Origin: PFJX01 sp964393825
Lineage (GTDB): Bacteria; Pseudomonadota; Gammaproteobacteria; Burkholderiales; Thiobacillaceae
NCBI GenBank assembly: GCA_964393825.1
Contig: CAYMUY010000005.1
Span: 1-64,000 of the forward strand
DNA: 64,000 nt
Direction: 5' to 3'
The position numbers and the translations under genes are program-made. This document shows, piece after piece, positions 1 through 8,330 of this stretch. Position 1 is the first letter of the stretch. Every line of letters begins with the position of its first letter. Below the pieces are notes generated by a model. It was not told the DNA's origin, searched no databases, and saw only the letters and a program-made list of their open reading frames with translations.

Positions 1-258
1 ACTCTCTATTGCCCGGATCTCCACCTTGCGGGTGATCGTGAAATATCCGGGCTAGCGCATCAGGCCATCACCGCCGAACCGGATATCGGGCTGCTCCTGC
101 CCTGCAATGTCGTGGTGCGCGAGGGGGAGGGTGGCGTGGTCATCGCCTTCATGGACCCGGCGGCGGTGCTGCAACTGGTCGAGCGGCCCGAGATGCATGA
201 ACTGGGCAAGGAAGTCCGCTCGCGGCTGGAGCGGGTGCGAGACAGCCTCAAGGGCTAA
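1..258 (+). CDS. DUF302 domain protein, C-terminal part (cut by window edge)
   Basis: The frame open from base 1 to the TAA at 256-258 gives a C-terminal half typical of DUF302 proteins: a stretch with AHQAITAEPDIGLLLPCNVV, then a Phe-Met-Asp-Pro segment and a charged helix ending DSLKG. The LLLPCNVVV core is characteristic of the family. The first 17 or so residues do not resemble the family's usual sequence, so a frameshift or assembly-edge artefact near bases 40-55 is possible. The function of DUF302 proteins is not established; they are small and often found near respiratory or metal-related genes. The N-terminus lies outside the window. Confidence 0.75.
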   Translation, partial: TLYCPDLHLAGDREISGLAHQAITAEPDIGLLLPCNVVVREGEGGVVIAFMDPAAVLQLVERPEMHELGKEVRSRLERVRDSLKG

Positions 259-403
259 GGCGTCACCAGGGGGGTACGAGACGCGCCGCGGCGGGCCCGG
301 GCACCCTGCCCCGCGCAGCAGGCGGTCGATCGGCGCCCAGGAATGGCCAGGGACATGCAGCAGGCCATCCAGGTGCCAGTCAACCGGCCTGGCGGCGCCG
401 CGG

Positions 404-952
404 TCAGACGGAACCGTTCGCGGGTTGCGCGGCGGGAAGCGTGAGGGTCAGCACGCCATTCTCGTAATGCCGTCGCAATTCTCCGGGCTTGACGTCGACC
501 GGCAGCGTCAGGGTTTCCGCGAAGCTGCGGCGGCTTTGCTGTTCTCGGCCGTCGATCTTTTCCGTAGTGCTGGTCGTGGCGGAAATGCTCAGCACGCGTC
601 CCTCCAGGGTGACCTTGACGTCCTCCTCCTTGAACCCTGGCAGGGGAATGTCGAGCCGATAGCCCTCCCCGGTCGCCCGCAGGGTCGAGACCGGCGTCGG
701 CATCGCCAGGGTTGGGGGCGGCGCCAGCATCACCGGCATCCATAGCGGCGGCATCGGATTGAACGCGTCATTCAGCAACGCCCGCATGCGGATGAGGTCG
801 GCCCAGGGCGTGTAGTAGAAGGCGGCCGGTGGCATCGCCGCCGCCGGCATTGACGCCGCCGGCTCCGCGCAAGGGGGACACTCGGCCGCCTGGACGGCGC
901 CAGCAGCCAGGGTGAAGGCGAACAGGGAGGATTTCAGGATTTCACGGGTCAT
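404..952 (-). CDS. Secreted Hsp20/alpha-crystallin-like protein
   Basis: This is a 182-residue protein. The start is the ATG at 952, which gives a clean signal peptide (MTREILK, a hydrophobic stretch, then AVQA before AEC). A Pro/Ala/Met-rich linker follows, then from about residue 100 an alpha-crystallin domain with LDIPLPGFKEEDVKVTLEG and a late beta strand reading ENGVLTLTLP. Hsp20 proteins hold unfolding proteins in a soluble state; most bacterial ones are cytoplasmic, so the export signal is unusual and implies a periplasmic holdase. It lies 107 bases downstream of batD on the same strand, with its own spacing, so it may be a separate unit. The C-terminal IxI anchor typical of Hsp20 is not evident (the end is PANGSV). 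Confidence 0.85.
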   Translation of the reverse strand: MTREILKSSLFAFTLAAGAVQAAECPPCAEPAASMPAAAMPPAAFYYTPWADLIRMRALLNDAFNPMPPLWMPVMLAPPPTLAMPTPVSTLRATGEGYRLDIPLPGFKEEDVKVTLEGRVLSISATTSTTEKIDGREQQSRRSFAETLTLPVDVKPGELRRHYENGVLTLTLPAAQPANGSV

Positions 953-1059
953 GACGCTCTCCTTGAATTTCAATGAATCCGGCGCAAAACAGGTCGCCGT
1001 GCGCGATGGAAACGATCTGGCCGTGAAAGTTCCGTTCTCCCCTCGGGCAATCCCTGGGT

Positions 1060-2865
1060 TCAGGGATACAGGCCCGCCAGCCGCTCGGGCTTGGCGCCCG
1101 GTCTGGCCACCGCGCCGGGCAGGGTCGTGAGTGCATCGACGAGCTGCGCGCTGTTCCAGTCGCCGCCGGCATAACAGGCGCGATCCAGCTCCCGCAACAA
1201 GCCCCGCTGCCTGGCGTCGGGCAGGCGGCGAGCCAGGGCATTGAGGCCGAGCGGCGGGTCCTGCGGCCAGTTGGCGCGCGCCCAGTCCAGAAGATGCCGA
1301 CGCGCCGCCAGCGCATCGTGGTCGCGACAGGCCTGGCGAAACGCCTTGCGCGCGGCGCCATAGGCGATCGGGTCCACACGCGCGACGCGATCCGCCACCA
1401 GCGGTGCCTGTGAACGCGGATGGGCGCGACGCGTCCACCACCAGGCCGCCAGGGTAGCCAGCCAGAGCAGGCCCAGGGCAAGGCTGAGCCAGCCCCAGGG
1501 AAACCCCGCGTCGGTGGCGACCGGTCCGGGTAGGGCAGGCGCGGAGGCTGCGGCGGTGGGCGCGTCAGCCGCCGCACCCGCCGTCGCCAGGGCGGGCAGG
1601 ACCTCCAGTGTGCGCTCCGGCAGCACCACCTCGCGCGCGCGGGCGGCCTCGGTGTCCCACCAGTTCAGTCGCAGCGCCGGCAAGGTGTAGCGACCGGGGC
1701 GGCTGGCGATGAAGGCGACATCCTGCTCCCGGCTCCCCTCGATGGTGTCTTCTTTCACCTGGTCATTCAGGCGTGGCTGGTCGGGATAGCGCTTGAGGCC
1801 CTCCGGCAGGACCATGCGCGCGCTCAGGTCCGGCAAGCGCGCGGCATCGAGGCCGAGTGCGGTCAAGCGTAGATGTCGGGTCAGCGGCTCGCCGGCACGG
1901 ATCGCGCCGGTCTCCGGCCGCCAGCTTTCCTCGAGCCGCAGCGCCCGCGCCGGCAGCCAGTCCTTCCCGGTAGCCTCCGCGGGGCGCGGACGCACATCGA
2001 GGACGATGGCGTCGCCCCGGACGCGCAACGGCCGGGTGCCGCCCATCATGCCGGCGAAGGGGTTGCCGAACGGCGTGGGAAAGGCGCCGGCGAAGGGATC
2101 GCCGGCCCGCGCGTCCAGCACCTGCGCGTCCAGCACCGGCCCGGCCAGGCTGACGCGGCCACTGCGCTGCGGGAACACCAGGTAATCGCGCTCGATCACC
2201 TGATAGCGGCGGCCGTCGCGGGTCTCGCCGTACTGGCGATCCTGGCCGATCTGCCGGACCTGCGCATCGCCGCTGCCGCTGAACGAGAGGCTGGCCTGCA
2301 GCAACGGCTGGTCGGTATAAAGGCGCAACTTGAGCGGTATGGCAGCCTGCAGCCAATGTGGCGGCTTCGCCAGCGTGCTGGTGATGAACACGTGCGTGGA
2401 CGGCGCGGCCTTGTCACCCCCGCCGCCGCGACCGCCCACTTCCAGCGTCAGCGCCGGCGAACGTTCGCCCGCCCAGGTCAGTTCGGGCACCCGCAACCTG
2501 CCTTCGCGCCGGGGCATCAGGGTGAGCCGTAGCTGGGCCTGCGCGTTCATGCGGCCGTTGACGATCTCGACCCGGCTGCCGCTGGCCTGGCCGAGCACCT
2601 CGAAGTCCTGTTGCAGCGGCGCCAGATCGGGCTGGCTGTCGCCGCGGCCGTCGCGCAGCAGGGTGAGTTGCACCGACTCGCCGCTCGCCACCCGGTCGCG
2701 GTCGAGCGAGGCCTGCAGGGCCGCCGAGGCAGTCAAACTGTGGAATACCAGCAGCAGGCAGAACACTGGCAACGCGAATCCGGTCACGCCCGTTTTGTTC
2801 GCCTTGCCGCCTGGCGCCGGCACCCCGCCGGCGCCACCGTTACGGCTGGAGTCATTCCCGTTCAT
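1060..2865 (-). CDS. batD: BatD-like protein
   Basis: This 601-residue protein has an N-terminal signal/anchor (residues about 26-48, FALPVFCLLLVFHSLTASA), then the repeated beta-rich BatD domain. Recognisable parts are ASLDRDRVASGESVQLTL and the QDFEVLG segment. A transmembrane helix follows at about residues 458-477 (WGWLSLALGLLWLATLAAWW), with a cytoplasmic tail of about 120 residues. BatD is the large periplasmic member of the Bat (aerotolerance-associated) cluster; its molecular role is not settled, but it is thought to form a membrane complex with the VWA proteins BatA/B. It is the last gene of the operon and overlaps batC by 4 bases, which supports translational coupling. Confidence 0.9.
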   Translation of the reverse strand: MNGNDSSRNGGAGGVPAPGGKANKTGVTGFALPVFCLLLVFHSLTASAALQASLDRDRVASGESVQLTLLRDGRGDSQPDLAPLQQDFEVLGQASGSRVEIVNGRMNAQAQLRLTLMPRREGRLRVPELTWAGERSPALTLEVGGRGGGGDKAAPSTHVFITSTLAKPPHWLQAAIPLKLRLYTDQPLLQASLSFSGSGDAQVRQIGQDRQYGETRDGRRYQVIERDYLVFPQRSGRVSLAGPVLDAQVLDARAGDPFAGAFPTPFGNPFAGMMGGTRPLRVRGDAIVLDVRPRPAEATGKDWLPARALRLEESWRPETGAIRAGEPLTRHLRLTALGLDAARLPDLSARMVLPEGLKRYPDQPRLNDQVKEDTIEGSREQDVAFIASRPGRYTLPALRLNWWDTEAARAREVVLPERTLEVLPALATAGAAADAPTAAASAPALPGPVATDAGFPWGWLSLALGLLWLATLAAWWWTRRAHPRSQAPLVADRVARVDPIAYGAARKAFRQACRDHDALAARRHLLDWARANWPQDPPLGLNALARRLPDARQRGLLRELDRACYAGGDWNSAQLVDALTTLPGAVARPGAKPERLAGLYP

Positions 2866-3680
2866 CGTGTCTTGCCCTGTTGTCGCATCAGATGTTCGAT
2901 CATGAACTTGCGCCGCAGCAGGCCGCCGGGATCATCAGGAATCTGCCGCAGCCATTGTTCCCGGGCGAGCTGCTGCTCGTTGCGTGGCACTTCGACCCAC
3001 CCCGGCTGGGGCCTGCCTTCCGGCTTGTCACCATTGAGGCCGGCCTCGGCGTCACGGCGGGCCTGGGTGGCATCGTCGCCCGCCTCCTGCCGTGGGCCGG
3101 CGCCGTGTTGCCCCAATGCGTCAGTCGCGTCTCCCGCTTCCGGCCGGCCACCCTCGCCGGTCTTCCTGTCGCCGGCGGACGGGCTCTTGTCCGCCGCTGC
3201 CTGCCGCGAAGCGGACCCGTTCGTATCGCCCGGCGCCCGCGCAGCGGACGTGCCTCCCCGGTTTTTTTCCGGCGGCTGCTGCCTCGGCGGGGTCTGCCGC
3301 AGCGCCCGCGCCACCAGTTCGCGGTTGCGGCGGGCATCGACGTTGCCGGGATCGCGCGCGAGGGCGGTGTCATAGGCCTTCAGCGCGGCGTCCAGATCGC
3401 CGCCCAGAGCGAGGGCGTTGCCCCGGTTGTAGTGGGCATCGCCATCATCGAAGGCGGCGAAATCGCGCGCCGCCGCCGCGTGGTCGCCGGCCAGCAGTTC
3501 GGCATAGGCGCGGCGGCGCGGGTCGGCATAGGCACGCGCGGCGGCGGCGGCATCGCCCTGGCGCAGCAGTCGTTCGCCGCGCTGGTCGGCGTTGCGCCAG
3601 AGCGAGGACCAGAAATCCGACGCCTGGGCGCTGCCGGCCGCGACCAGCAGCGCCACGATCAGGATGCGCGTCACAGCCAC
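2862..3680 (-). CDS. batC: BatC-like TPR protein
   Basis: This 272-residue protein begins at a GTG (3680) that overlaps the batB stop, with a signal peptide ending near SAQASDF. Tetratricopeptide repeats follow: RGERLLRQGDAAAAARAY, then YNRGNALALGGDLDAALKAY with DTALARDPGNVDAR. The second half (from about residue 125) is a long low-complexity, charged, Pro/Gly/Asp-rich segment. BatC proteins carry TPRs that probably mediate protein contacts with BatA/BatB in the periplasm. A start two codons downstream (GTG at 3674) is equally possible. The order batA-batB-batC-batD is the usual one. Confidence 0.88.
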   Translation of the reverse strand: MAVTRILIVALLVAAGSAQASDFWSSLWRNADQRGERLLRQGDAAAAARAYADPRRRAYAELLAGDHAAAARDFAAFDDGDAHYNRGNALALGGDLDAALKAYDTALARDPGNVDARRNRELVARALRQTPPRQQPPEKNRGGTSAARAPGDTNGSASRQAAADKSPSAGDRKTGEGGRPEAGDATDALGQHGAGPRQEAGDDATQARRDAEAGLNGDKPEGRPQPGWVEVPRNEQQLAREQWLRQIPDDPGGLLRRKFMIEHLMRQQGKTR

Positions 3681-4666
3681 CCCCTTCGCCCCAGCACGGC
3701 CGCCAGCAACAGCAGCGGCGGCAGCAGCCAGACCCCGGCATCACGCCAGTGCTCGACCTCGATGCCGGCCATCGCGGTGGCATCGCCCAAGCGGCCAGTG
3801 CCGGCGCGCAGCGCGGTGATCAAGGCAGGCATCCCCGCGAGTCCGACATAGCGGCCGCCGCCGCTGGCCGCCAGTTGCCGCAACGGTGCCTCGTCCAGGC
3901 GCGCCAGGCGCGGCTGGCCGCCGGCGTCCCGGGTGAAACCACCGCGGGCATCGGTCAGCGGCGCGCCCACTACACCGCCGATGCCGACCACGTCCAGGAT
4001 CGCCCCCTGGTTGTTCAGGCGCTGTGCGGCATCGAACGCGGCGGCGGCGTCGGCGAAGCCGTCGCTGAGCAGGATCACCCGTCCCGCCTTGTCTCCCGCC
4101 TGATGCAGCAGCTTCGCCGCCTGTTCCAGGGCGGGGGCGAGCCGGTCACCCGGGCTGGGCATGATCTGCGGCGCCAGGGGCGGCAACAGGGCGCGCACGG
4201 TGGCGACATCCTCGGTCAACGGCGCGGCGGTAAAGGCTTCGTCGGCGAACACCACCAGGCCAACGCGTGCATCGCGGGCGGCGGCGAGCAGGTCGTCGAT
4301 GGCATAGCGCGCGCGGGTGACCCGGTTCGGCGTCAGATCCGCCGCCGCCATCGACGGCGACAGGTCGAGCACCACCACCCAGGCGGCGGGGGCACGCCAG
4401 GCGGTCGCGGCATCGCGCTCCCAGGCCGGCCCGGCCAGGGCCAGGACGGCCACGCTCCAGGCCAGCGTCAGCCAGGGCCAGGGCGTCAGCGTGGCCTGTC
4501 CGGCGGCGGCGAGTTGCAAGTCGGGCAGCAGTTCCGGGTCGATCAGACGCGCCCAGTCGTCCACCCCCTGCCGCCGCCGCGCCAGCCACCAGGCCAGCGC
4601 CCAGAGCACGGGCAACGCCAGCAGCCAGTAGGGCCGCAGAAAGTGGAACGGCGCGATCACCTCCAT
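3671..4666 (-). CDS. batB: BatB-like VWA-domain membrane protein
   Basis: This 331-residue protein starts at the ATG at 4666; upstream in-frame codons lie within batA. It has two N-terminal transmembrane helices (FLRPYWLLALPVLWALAWWL and the WPWLTLAWSVAVLALAGPAW segment). A von Willebrand A domain follows with the metal-binding MIDAS motif DLSPS and a downstream LLSDGF strand, and there is a C-terminal membrane helix (GVWLLPPLLLLAAVLG). VWA domains bind partner proteins through a divalent cation. It overlaps batA by 10 bases and batC by 10 bases. It is the second of the two VWA proteins, so BatB rather than BatA. Confidence 0.9.
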   Translation of the reverse strand: MEVIAPFHFLRPYWLLALPVLWALAWWLARRRQGVDDWARLIDPELLPDLQLAAAGQATLTPWPWLTLAWSVAVLALAGPAWERDAATAWRAPAAWVVVLDLSPSMAAADLTPNRVTRARYAIDDLLAAARDARVGLVVFADEAFTAAPLTEDVATVRALLPPLAPQIMPSPGDRLAPALEQAAKLLHQAGDKAGRVILLSDGFADAAAAFDAAQRLNNQGAILDVVGIGGVVGAPLTDARGGFTRDAGGQPRLARLDEAPLRQLAASGGGRYVGLAGMPALITALRAGTGRLGDATAMAGIEVEHWRDAGVWLLPPLLLLAAVLGRRGWL

Positions 4667-5613
4667 TCCACCCTCCGCCAGGCCACGGCCGGCAGACTGA
4701 ACAGCAGCGCCAGCCCCAGCGGCCAGTGGAACCACTCGTCGCTCGGGCGATACCACTGCTCGGCTCCGGCACTGGGCTCCATCCTGTCGATGCGCGCGTA
4801 GACCCGCTCCAGGGCGTCGGCGTCGGTGGCGCGGAAGTACTGGCCACCGGTGGCCTGGGCGATGCCTTTCAGGGTGGCCTCGTCGAGGTCGCCGCCGCCG
4901 AGGCCGAAGAAGCCGCCGCGACCACCGACACCGATGGTGTAGATGCGCAGCCCCGCCTCGGCGGCGAGCCTGGCGGCTTCGGCCGGTGGCATCGCGCCGG
5001 CGGTGTTGCTGCCGTCGGTCAGCAGGATCAGCACCATCTCGCCGCCGGATTGCCCGCCCTCCTCGCGCAGCCGCTTGATCGCCAGGCCGATGGCGTCACC
5101 GATCGCGGTCTCGCCGCCGGCGATGCCCACCACCGCCTGGCGCAGGAATTCTCCGACCGTGGAGAGATCGGCGCTGAGCGGCGCCTGCAGGTAGGGACGG
5201 GTGCCGAACAGGATCAGGCCGACGCGGTCGCCCTGGCGGCGGCGGATGAACTCGCCCGCCACCTGCTGTACCACTTGCAGACGGTTGTAGCCGCCGGCCA
5301 TGTCCTCGCTGGCCATGGAACCGGAGACATCCACCGCCAGCAGCAGGCGGCGGCCGCTGCTTGGCGCCGCTTCCGGCTCGCCCAGCCACTGCGGTCGCGC
5401 GGCGGCAACCAGCAGCAGCAGCCAGACCAGGACGAACAACACCTTGCGCGCGCGCGGCAGAGCGCGAACGGGGGCCGCTGAAGCGCCCCCCAGGTTCGCC
5501 GCGAAAGGCAGGAACAGCGCCGCGCCGGCCGGCCGTACCGGCGGCAACAGGCGGGCCAGCAGCCAGGGCAGCGGCAGGCACAGCAGCATCCAGGGCCACG
5601 CGAAGTCCAGCAT
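4657..5613 (-). CDS. batA: BatA-like VWA-domain membrane protein
   Basis: This 318-residue protein starts at the ATG at 5613 (MLDFAWPWMLLCLPLPWLL), which places a transmembrane helix at the N-terminus. A second helix lies at about residues 60-75. The VWA domain carries the complete MIDAS motif DVSGS, followed by a conserved LILLTDGSNTAG strand and IYTIGVG; a last transmembrane helix is WPLGLALLFSLPAVAW. BatA is anchored in the inner membrane with the VWA domain exposed. Family work links Bat genes to stress or oxygen tolerance and to cell-envelope assembly. It follows a DUF4381 gene after a 46-base gap and overlaps batB. Confidence 0.92.
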   Translation of the reverse strand: MLDFAWPWMLLCLPLPWLLARLLPPVRPAGAALFLPFAANLGGASAAPVRALPRARKVLFVLVWLLLLVAAARPQWLGEPEAAPSSGRRLLLAVDVSGSMASEDMAGGYNRLQVVQQVAGEFIRRRQGDRVGLILFGTRPYLQAPLSADLSTVGEFLRQAVVGIAGGETAIGDAIGLAIKRLREEGGQSGGEMVLILLTDGSNTAGAMPPAEAARLAAEAGLRIYTIGVGGRGGFFGLGGGDLDEATLKGIAQATGGQYFRATDADALERVYARIDRMEPSAGAEQWYRPSDEWFHWPLGLALLFSLPAVAWRRVEWR

Positions 5614-5659
5614 CAGCCTGCCGTCCCGGACGGATAGCCGGCGACCGCCGTGGCCGCCG

Positions 5660-6115
5660 TCATCTCCGTGCCTCGATGAAGGCGCGGGCACCGGCCAGCC
5701 ATTGCGCGCGCAACGCCGCAGCGCTGTCGCCGGCGTAGGCGGCGCGCAGCAGGCTGGCACCGGCGGTACCGGCGAACGGGGTGGCGCCGCGCGCCACCAT
5801 GAAGTCGATCCAGTCGGACCCCGCCAGCCGGGCGACCGTCGCGCGGCCATAGCGGGCGATGGCATGGCGGCGGAGCAGATCCTGCAGGCCGCGCGCCAAC
5901 TGGAGGTCGTCCAGGTTCGCCCGCTCGATCTCGGTCAGCGCCCGCCGGGCCGCACGGCGATGGCGTTGCGCCGGCCGCGTCCACCGCCAGGCCAGGGCGG
6001 CCACCGCCGCCAGCAGCAGCAGGGCCAGCATCCACCAGCCCGGCGCCGGCGGCCACCAGCCCGGTGGCGGCGGCGCATGCGGCGGCGCCAGTTGCGCGAG
6101 CCAGTCCGCTGTCAT
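5660..6115 (-). CDS. DUF4381 membrane protein of the Bat operon
   Basis: This 151-residue protein starts at the ATG at 6115, overlapping the end of the DUF58 gene by 4 bases. It has a Pro-rich N-terminus, one transmembrane helix (WWMLALLLLAAVAALAWRW), then a cytoplasmic helical domain with RRALTEIERA, LRRHAIARYGR and a GSDWIDFM segment. This arrangement and position, between the DUF58 gene and batA, are typical of the DUF4381 family in proteobacterial Bat operons. No catalytic motif is seen; a structural or adaptor role in the complex is inferred. Confidence 0.85.
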   Translation of the reverse strand: MTADWLAQLAPPHAPPPPGWWPPAPGWWMLALLLLAAVAALAWRWTRPAQRHRRAARRALTEIERANLDDLQLARGLQDLLRRHAIARYGRATVARLAGSDWIDFMVARGATPFAGTAGASLLRAAYAGDSAAALRAQWLAGARAFIEARR

Positions 6116-7026
6116 GCGGCCTCGCGCAGCAAGGGCGGCAGGCTGGCTTCCACCGCGTCGGCGGTGCTCAACCGCACCAGCGGCAGCGCCAGGTGATCGG
6201 CCAGGTCGCCGAGTACCTCCTCGCGCGCGCGCCAGGCCTGTTGCCAGGTGCCGCGGCTGCGCTCGCCATCCAGCCACCAGAGCCGCCCGGGCAGGCCGAC
6301 ACGATAGTGGCCGTCGGGCAGGCCGGCGCGTTCCAGCGGATCGGTGATCCACAGCAGCCGGCAATCATTGTGCAGGCTGGCGCCGGCCAGGGCGGTCGCC
6401 GCCGCGTCGTCGAGGCTGCTGAAATCGCTCAGCAGCAGCACCAGGCTGCCCGGCTGCAGCAGCGGCAGCAGACCATCAAGGGCGACGCCCAGTCCACCGG
6501 GCCCGGCGCTGCCCGGCGCCCGCGGCTGCGCCTCCACCAGGGCCTGCAGGGCCGGCAGGATGCCGGCTTCACGACCGCGCGGCGGCAGGATCCTGGGTGC
6601 CTCCCCGGAGGCGCCGATCAGGGCGCCGACGCGGTCGCCCCCGAGGGCCGCGGTCCAGCCGAGCAGGGCCGCCGCGCGCAGCAGCAGGGCCGATTTGAAC
6701 TGGCGGCGGCTGCCGAAGAACAGGCCGGGGTGAAGATCCGCCAGCAGCCAGACCGGCCGCTCCCTTTCCTCGCGATAGAGCCGGGTGTGCGGTCGGCCAC
6801 GACGGGCGGTGACCCGCCAGTCGATGTGGCGGATGTCATCGCCCACGGTGTAGGGCCGCACTTCCTCGAATTCCAGGCCACGCCCGCGACGACCGCTATG
6901 GTGCGCGCCTTGCAGATTGGCCAGCACCGGGCGGCGGGCGCGCAGGCTCAGGCCGTGCGCGGCACCGCGCAGCGCCACCAGTTCGGCGAGATCCGGCAGC
7001 AGCCTCGTGTGTGGCGGTGGCGTCAC
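6112..7026 (-). CDS. DUF58 domain protein of the MoxR/Bat operon
   Basis: This 304-residue protein starts with a GTG at 7026 that overlaps the moxR stop in a GTGA arrangement. The DUF58 core is clear: RRGRGLEFEEVRPYTVGDD followed by IRHIDWRVTARRG, then LYREERERPVWLLADL. The C-terminal half resembles a VWA-like fold (LLLSDFSS). It has no obvious signal peptide or membrane segment. DUF58 proteins are nearly always encoded next to MoxR ATPases and are likely their clients or adaptors. An internal start is possible, but the overlap with moxR favours the one chosen. Confidence 0.9.
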   Translation of the reverse strand: MTPPPHTRLLPDLAELVALRGAAHGLSLRARRPVLANLQGAHHSGRRGRGLEFEEVRPYTVGDDIRHIDWRVTARRGRPHTRLYREERERPVWLLADLHPGLFFGSRRQFKSALLLRAAALLGWTAALGGDRVGALIGASGEAPRILPPRGREAGILPALQALVEAQPRAPGSAGPGGLGVALDGLLPLLQPGSLVLLLSDFSSLDDAAATALAGASLHNDCRLLWITDPLERAGLPDGHYRVGLPGRLWWLDGERSRGTWQQAWRAREEVLGDLADHLALPLVRLSTADAVEASLPPLLREAA

Positions 7027-8027
7027 GGCGCCGGCACCTGGCCCAGCAGTTCGTCGACACACTGCTGGGCGGTAATCCCGCGCGCCTGCGCCGTGTAATC
7101 GAGCAGCAGACGGTGGCGCAGGGCATCCGGGGCGATGGCCTGCACATCCTCGGGGGTGACGTAGTCGCGCCCGTCCAGCCAGGCCAGGGCGCGGGCGCCG
7201 CGCTCCATGGCGATGGCGGCGCGCGGGCTGGCGCCCCAGCGCAGCCACTGCGCCAGCTTGTCGCTGAATGTTTCCGGCGCGCGGGTGGCTTCCACCAGGG
7301 CGGCGATGTATTCGGCAATGGCATCCGCGAGGGTCAGTTCGAGCACCTCGCGACGCGCGGCGAACACCTCCGCCTGGGTCAGCGGCGTCGCCGGCGGCGG
7401 CAATTCCCGCGCGTCCAGCGCCTCGCGCCGGGCCAGGTCCATGATCCGGCGCGTGGTGGCCCGATCCGGGTAGTCCACCAGGGTGTGCAACATGAAGCGA
7501 TCGAGCTGCGCTTCCGGCAGCGGGTAGGTGCCTTCGTGCTCGATCGGGTTCTGGGTGGCCATCACCAGGAACAGGCGTGGCAGCGGATAGCTGGCGGCGC
7601 CGACGCTGATCTGGCGTTCGCCCATCGCCTCCAGCAGGGCTGACTGCACCTTGGCCGGGGCGCGGTTGATCTCGTCGGCGAGGATCAGGTTGTGGAACAG
7701 TGGCCCGCGCTGAAAATGGAAACCGCCCTCCTCCGGCCGATAGATGTCGGAACCGGTGAGGTCCGCCGGCAGCATGTCGGGGGTGAACTGGACCCGCTGG
7801 AAATCGCCTTCGAGGCCATGCGCGAGCGCCTTCACGGCGCGGGTCTTGGCCAGTCCCGGCGGCCCCTCGACCAGCAGGTGACCATCCGCCAGCAGCGCCA
7901 CCAGCAGGCGCTCCACCAGGGTATCCTGGCCGAGGATCTGATCGTTGAGATAGTCGCGCAGCCCGAAGAAGCCGGGTTGCGCCGAACGGGCTGGGAGGGA
8001 GGCAGGCTGATCCATGGAGGGGGGCAT
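7023..8027 (-). CDS. moxR: MoxR-family AAA+ ATPase
   Basis: This 334-residue AAA+ protein has Walker A at about residues 50-57 (EGPPGLAKT), Walker B (LILADEINRA) and sensor 1 (VMATQNPIEHEGTYPLPEAQ), followed by the arginine-finger region LDRFML and a C-terminal helical lid. MoxR proteins are chaperone-like ATPases that act on VWA proteins or metallo-enzymes. It is the first gene of the seven-gene Bat operon. The start at 8027 (MPPSMDQ) is chosen because upstream residues do not look like the family; the ATG at 8015 is an alternative, and neither has a strong ribosome-binding site. Confidence 0.92.
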   Translation of the reverse strand: MPPSMDQPASLPARSAQPGFFGLRDYLNDQILGQDTLVERLLVALLADGHLLVEGPPGLAKTRAVKALAHGLEGDFQRVQFTPDMLPADLTGSDIYRPEEGGFHFQRGPLFHNLILADEINRAPAKVQSALLEAMGERQISVGAASYPLPRLFLVMATQNPIEHEGTYPLPEAQLDRFMLHTLVDYPDRATTRRIMDLARREALDARELPPPATPLTQAEVFAARREVLELTLADAIAEYIAALVEATRAPETFSDKLAQWLRWGASPRAAIAMERGARALAWLDGRDYVTPEDVQAIAPDALRHRLLLDYTAQARGITAQQCVDELLGQVPAP

Positions 8028-8330
8028 CGGGTTCTCGCGGATGGCTGTATCTGAAGCGTGGACGCGAGGATAGTTCCTCGCGGTCGGCATGGCACGCATC
8101 CGGACCATCCGAATGCAAGTCGACCGAGGACACGCCCATGCCCGCGCCGCCCCGTCCCCTGACCGCACGCTCACATTACGTGTGATTTTTTTACACAGCC
8201 GTCGACATGATCATGTAAAGTAGGAATGGCATCAGCTTGCATATGGTCATTACCGGCCTATCTTCGTGTATTGTTTTTACACTTTTTTGCCTGTGCAACA
8301 CGAGCAGGACGCGTCACTCAGGAGGAGATC
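8028..8330. promoter_or_regulatory. Divergent control region between moxR and the multiheme cytochrome gene
   Basis: No gene is convincing in these 303 bases. They must carry the promoters for the Bat operon (leftward) and the cytochrome gene (rightward). A perfect 12-base palindrome, ACATGATCATGT, lies at 8205-8216, and an AT-rich tract (seven T) at 8186-8192 is flanked by CACATTACGTGTG and TTACAC. The palindrome is a candidate operator, but the binding protein is unknown. A strong ribosome-binding site, AGGAGGAG, at 8320-8327 sits just before the cytochrome ATG at 8331. Confidence 0.45.

Noticed and set aside
404..1441. A 345-residue open frame extending the Hsp20-like protein upstream
   Set aside because: The part before 952 overlaps batD and gives low-complexity Arg/Ala-rich sequence. 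The ATG at 952 begins a proper signal peptide.
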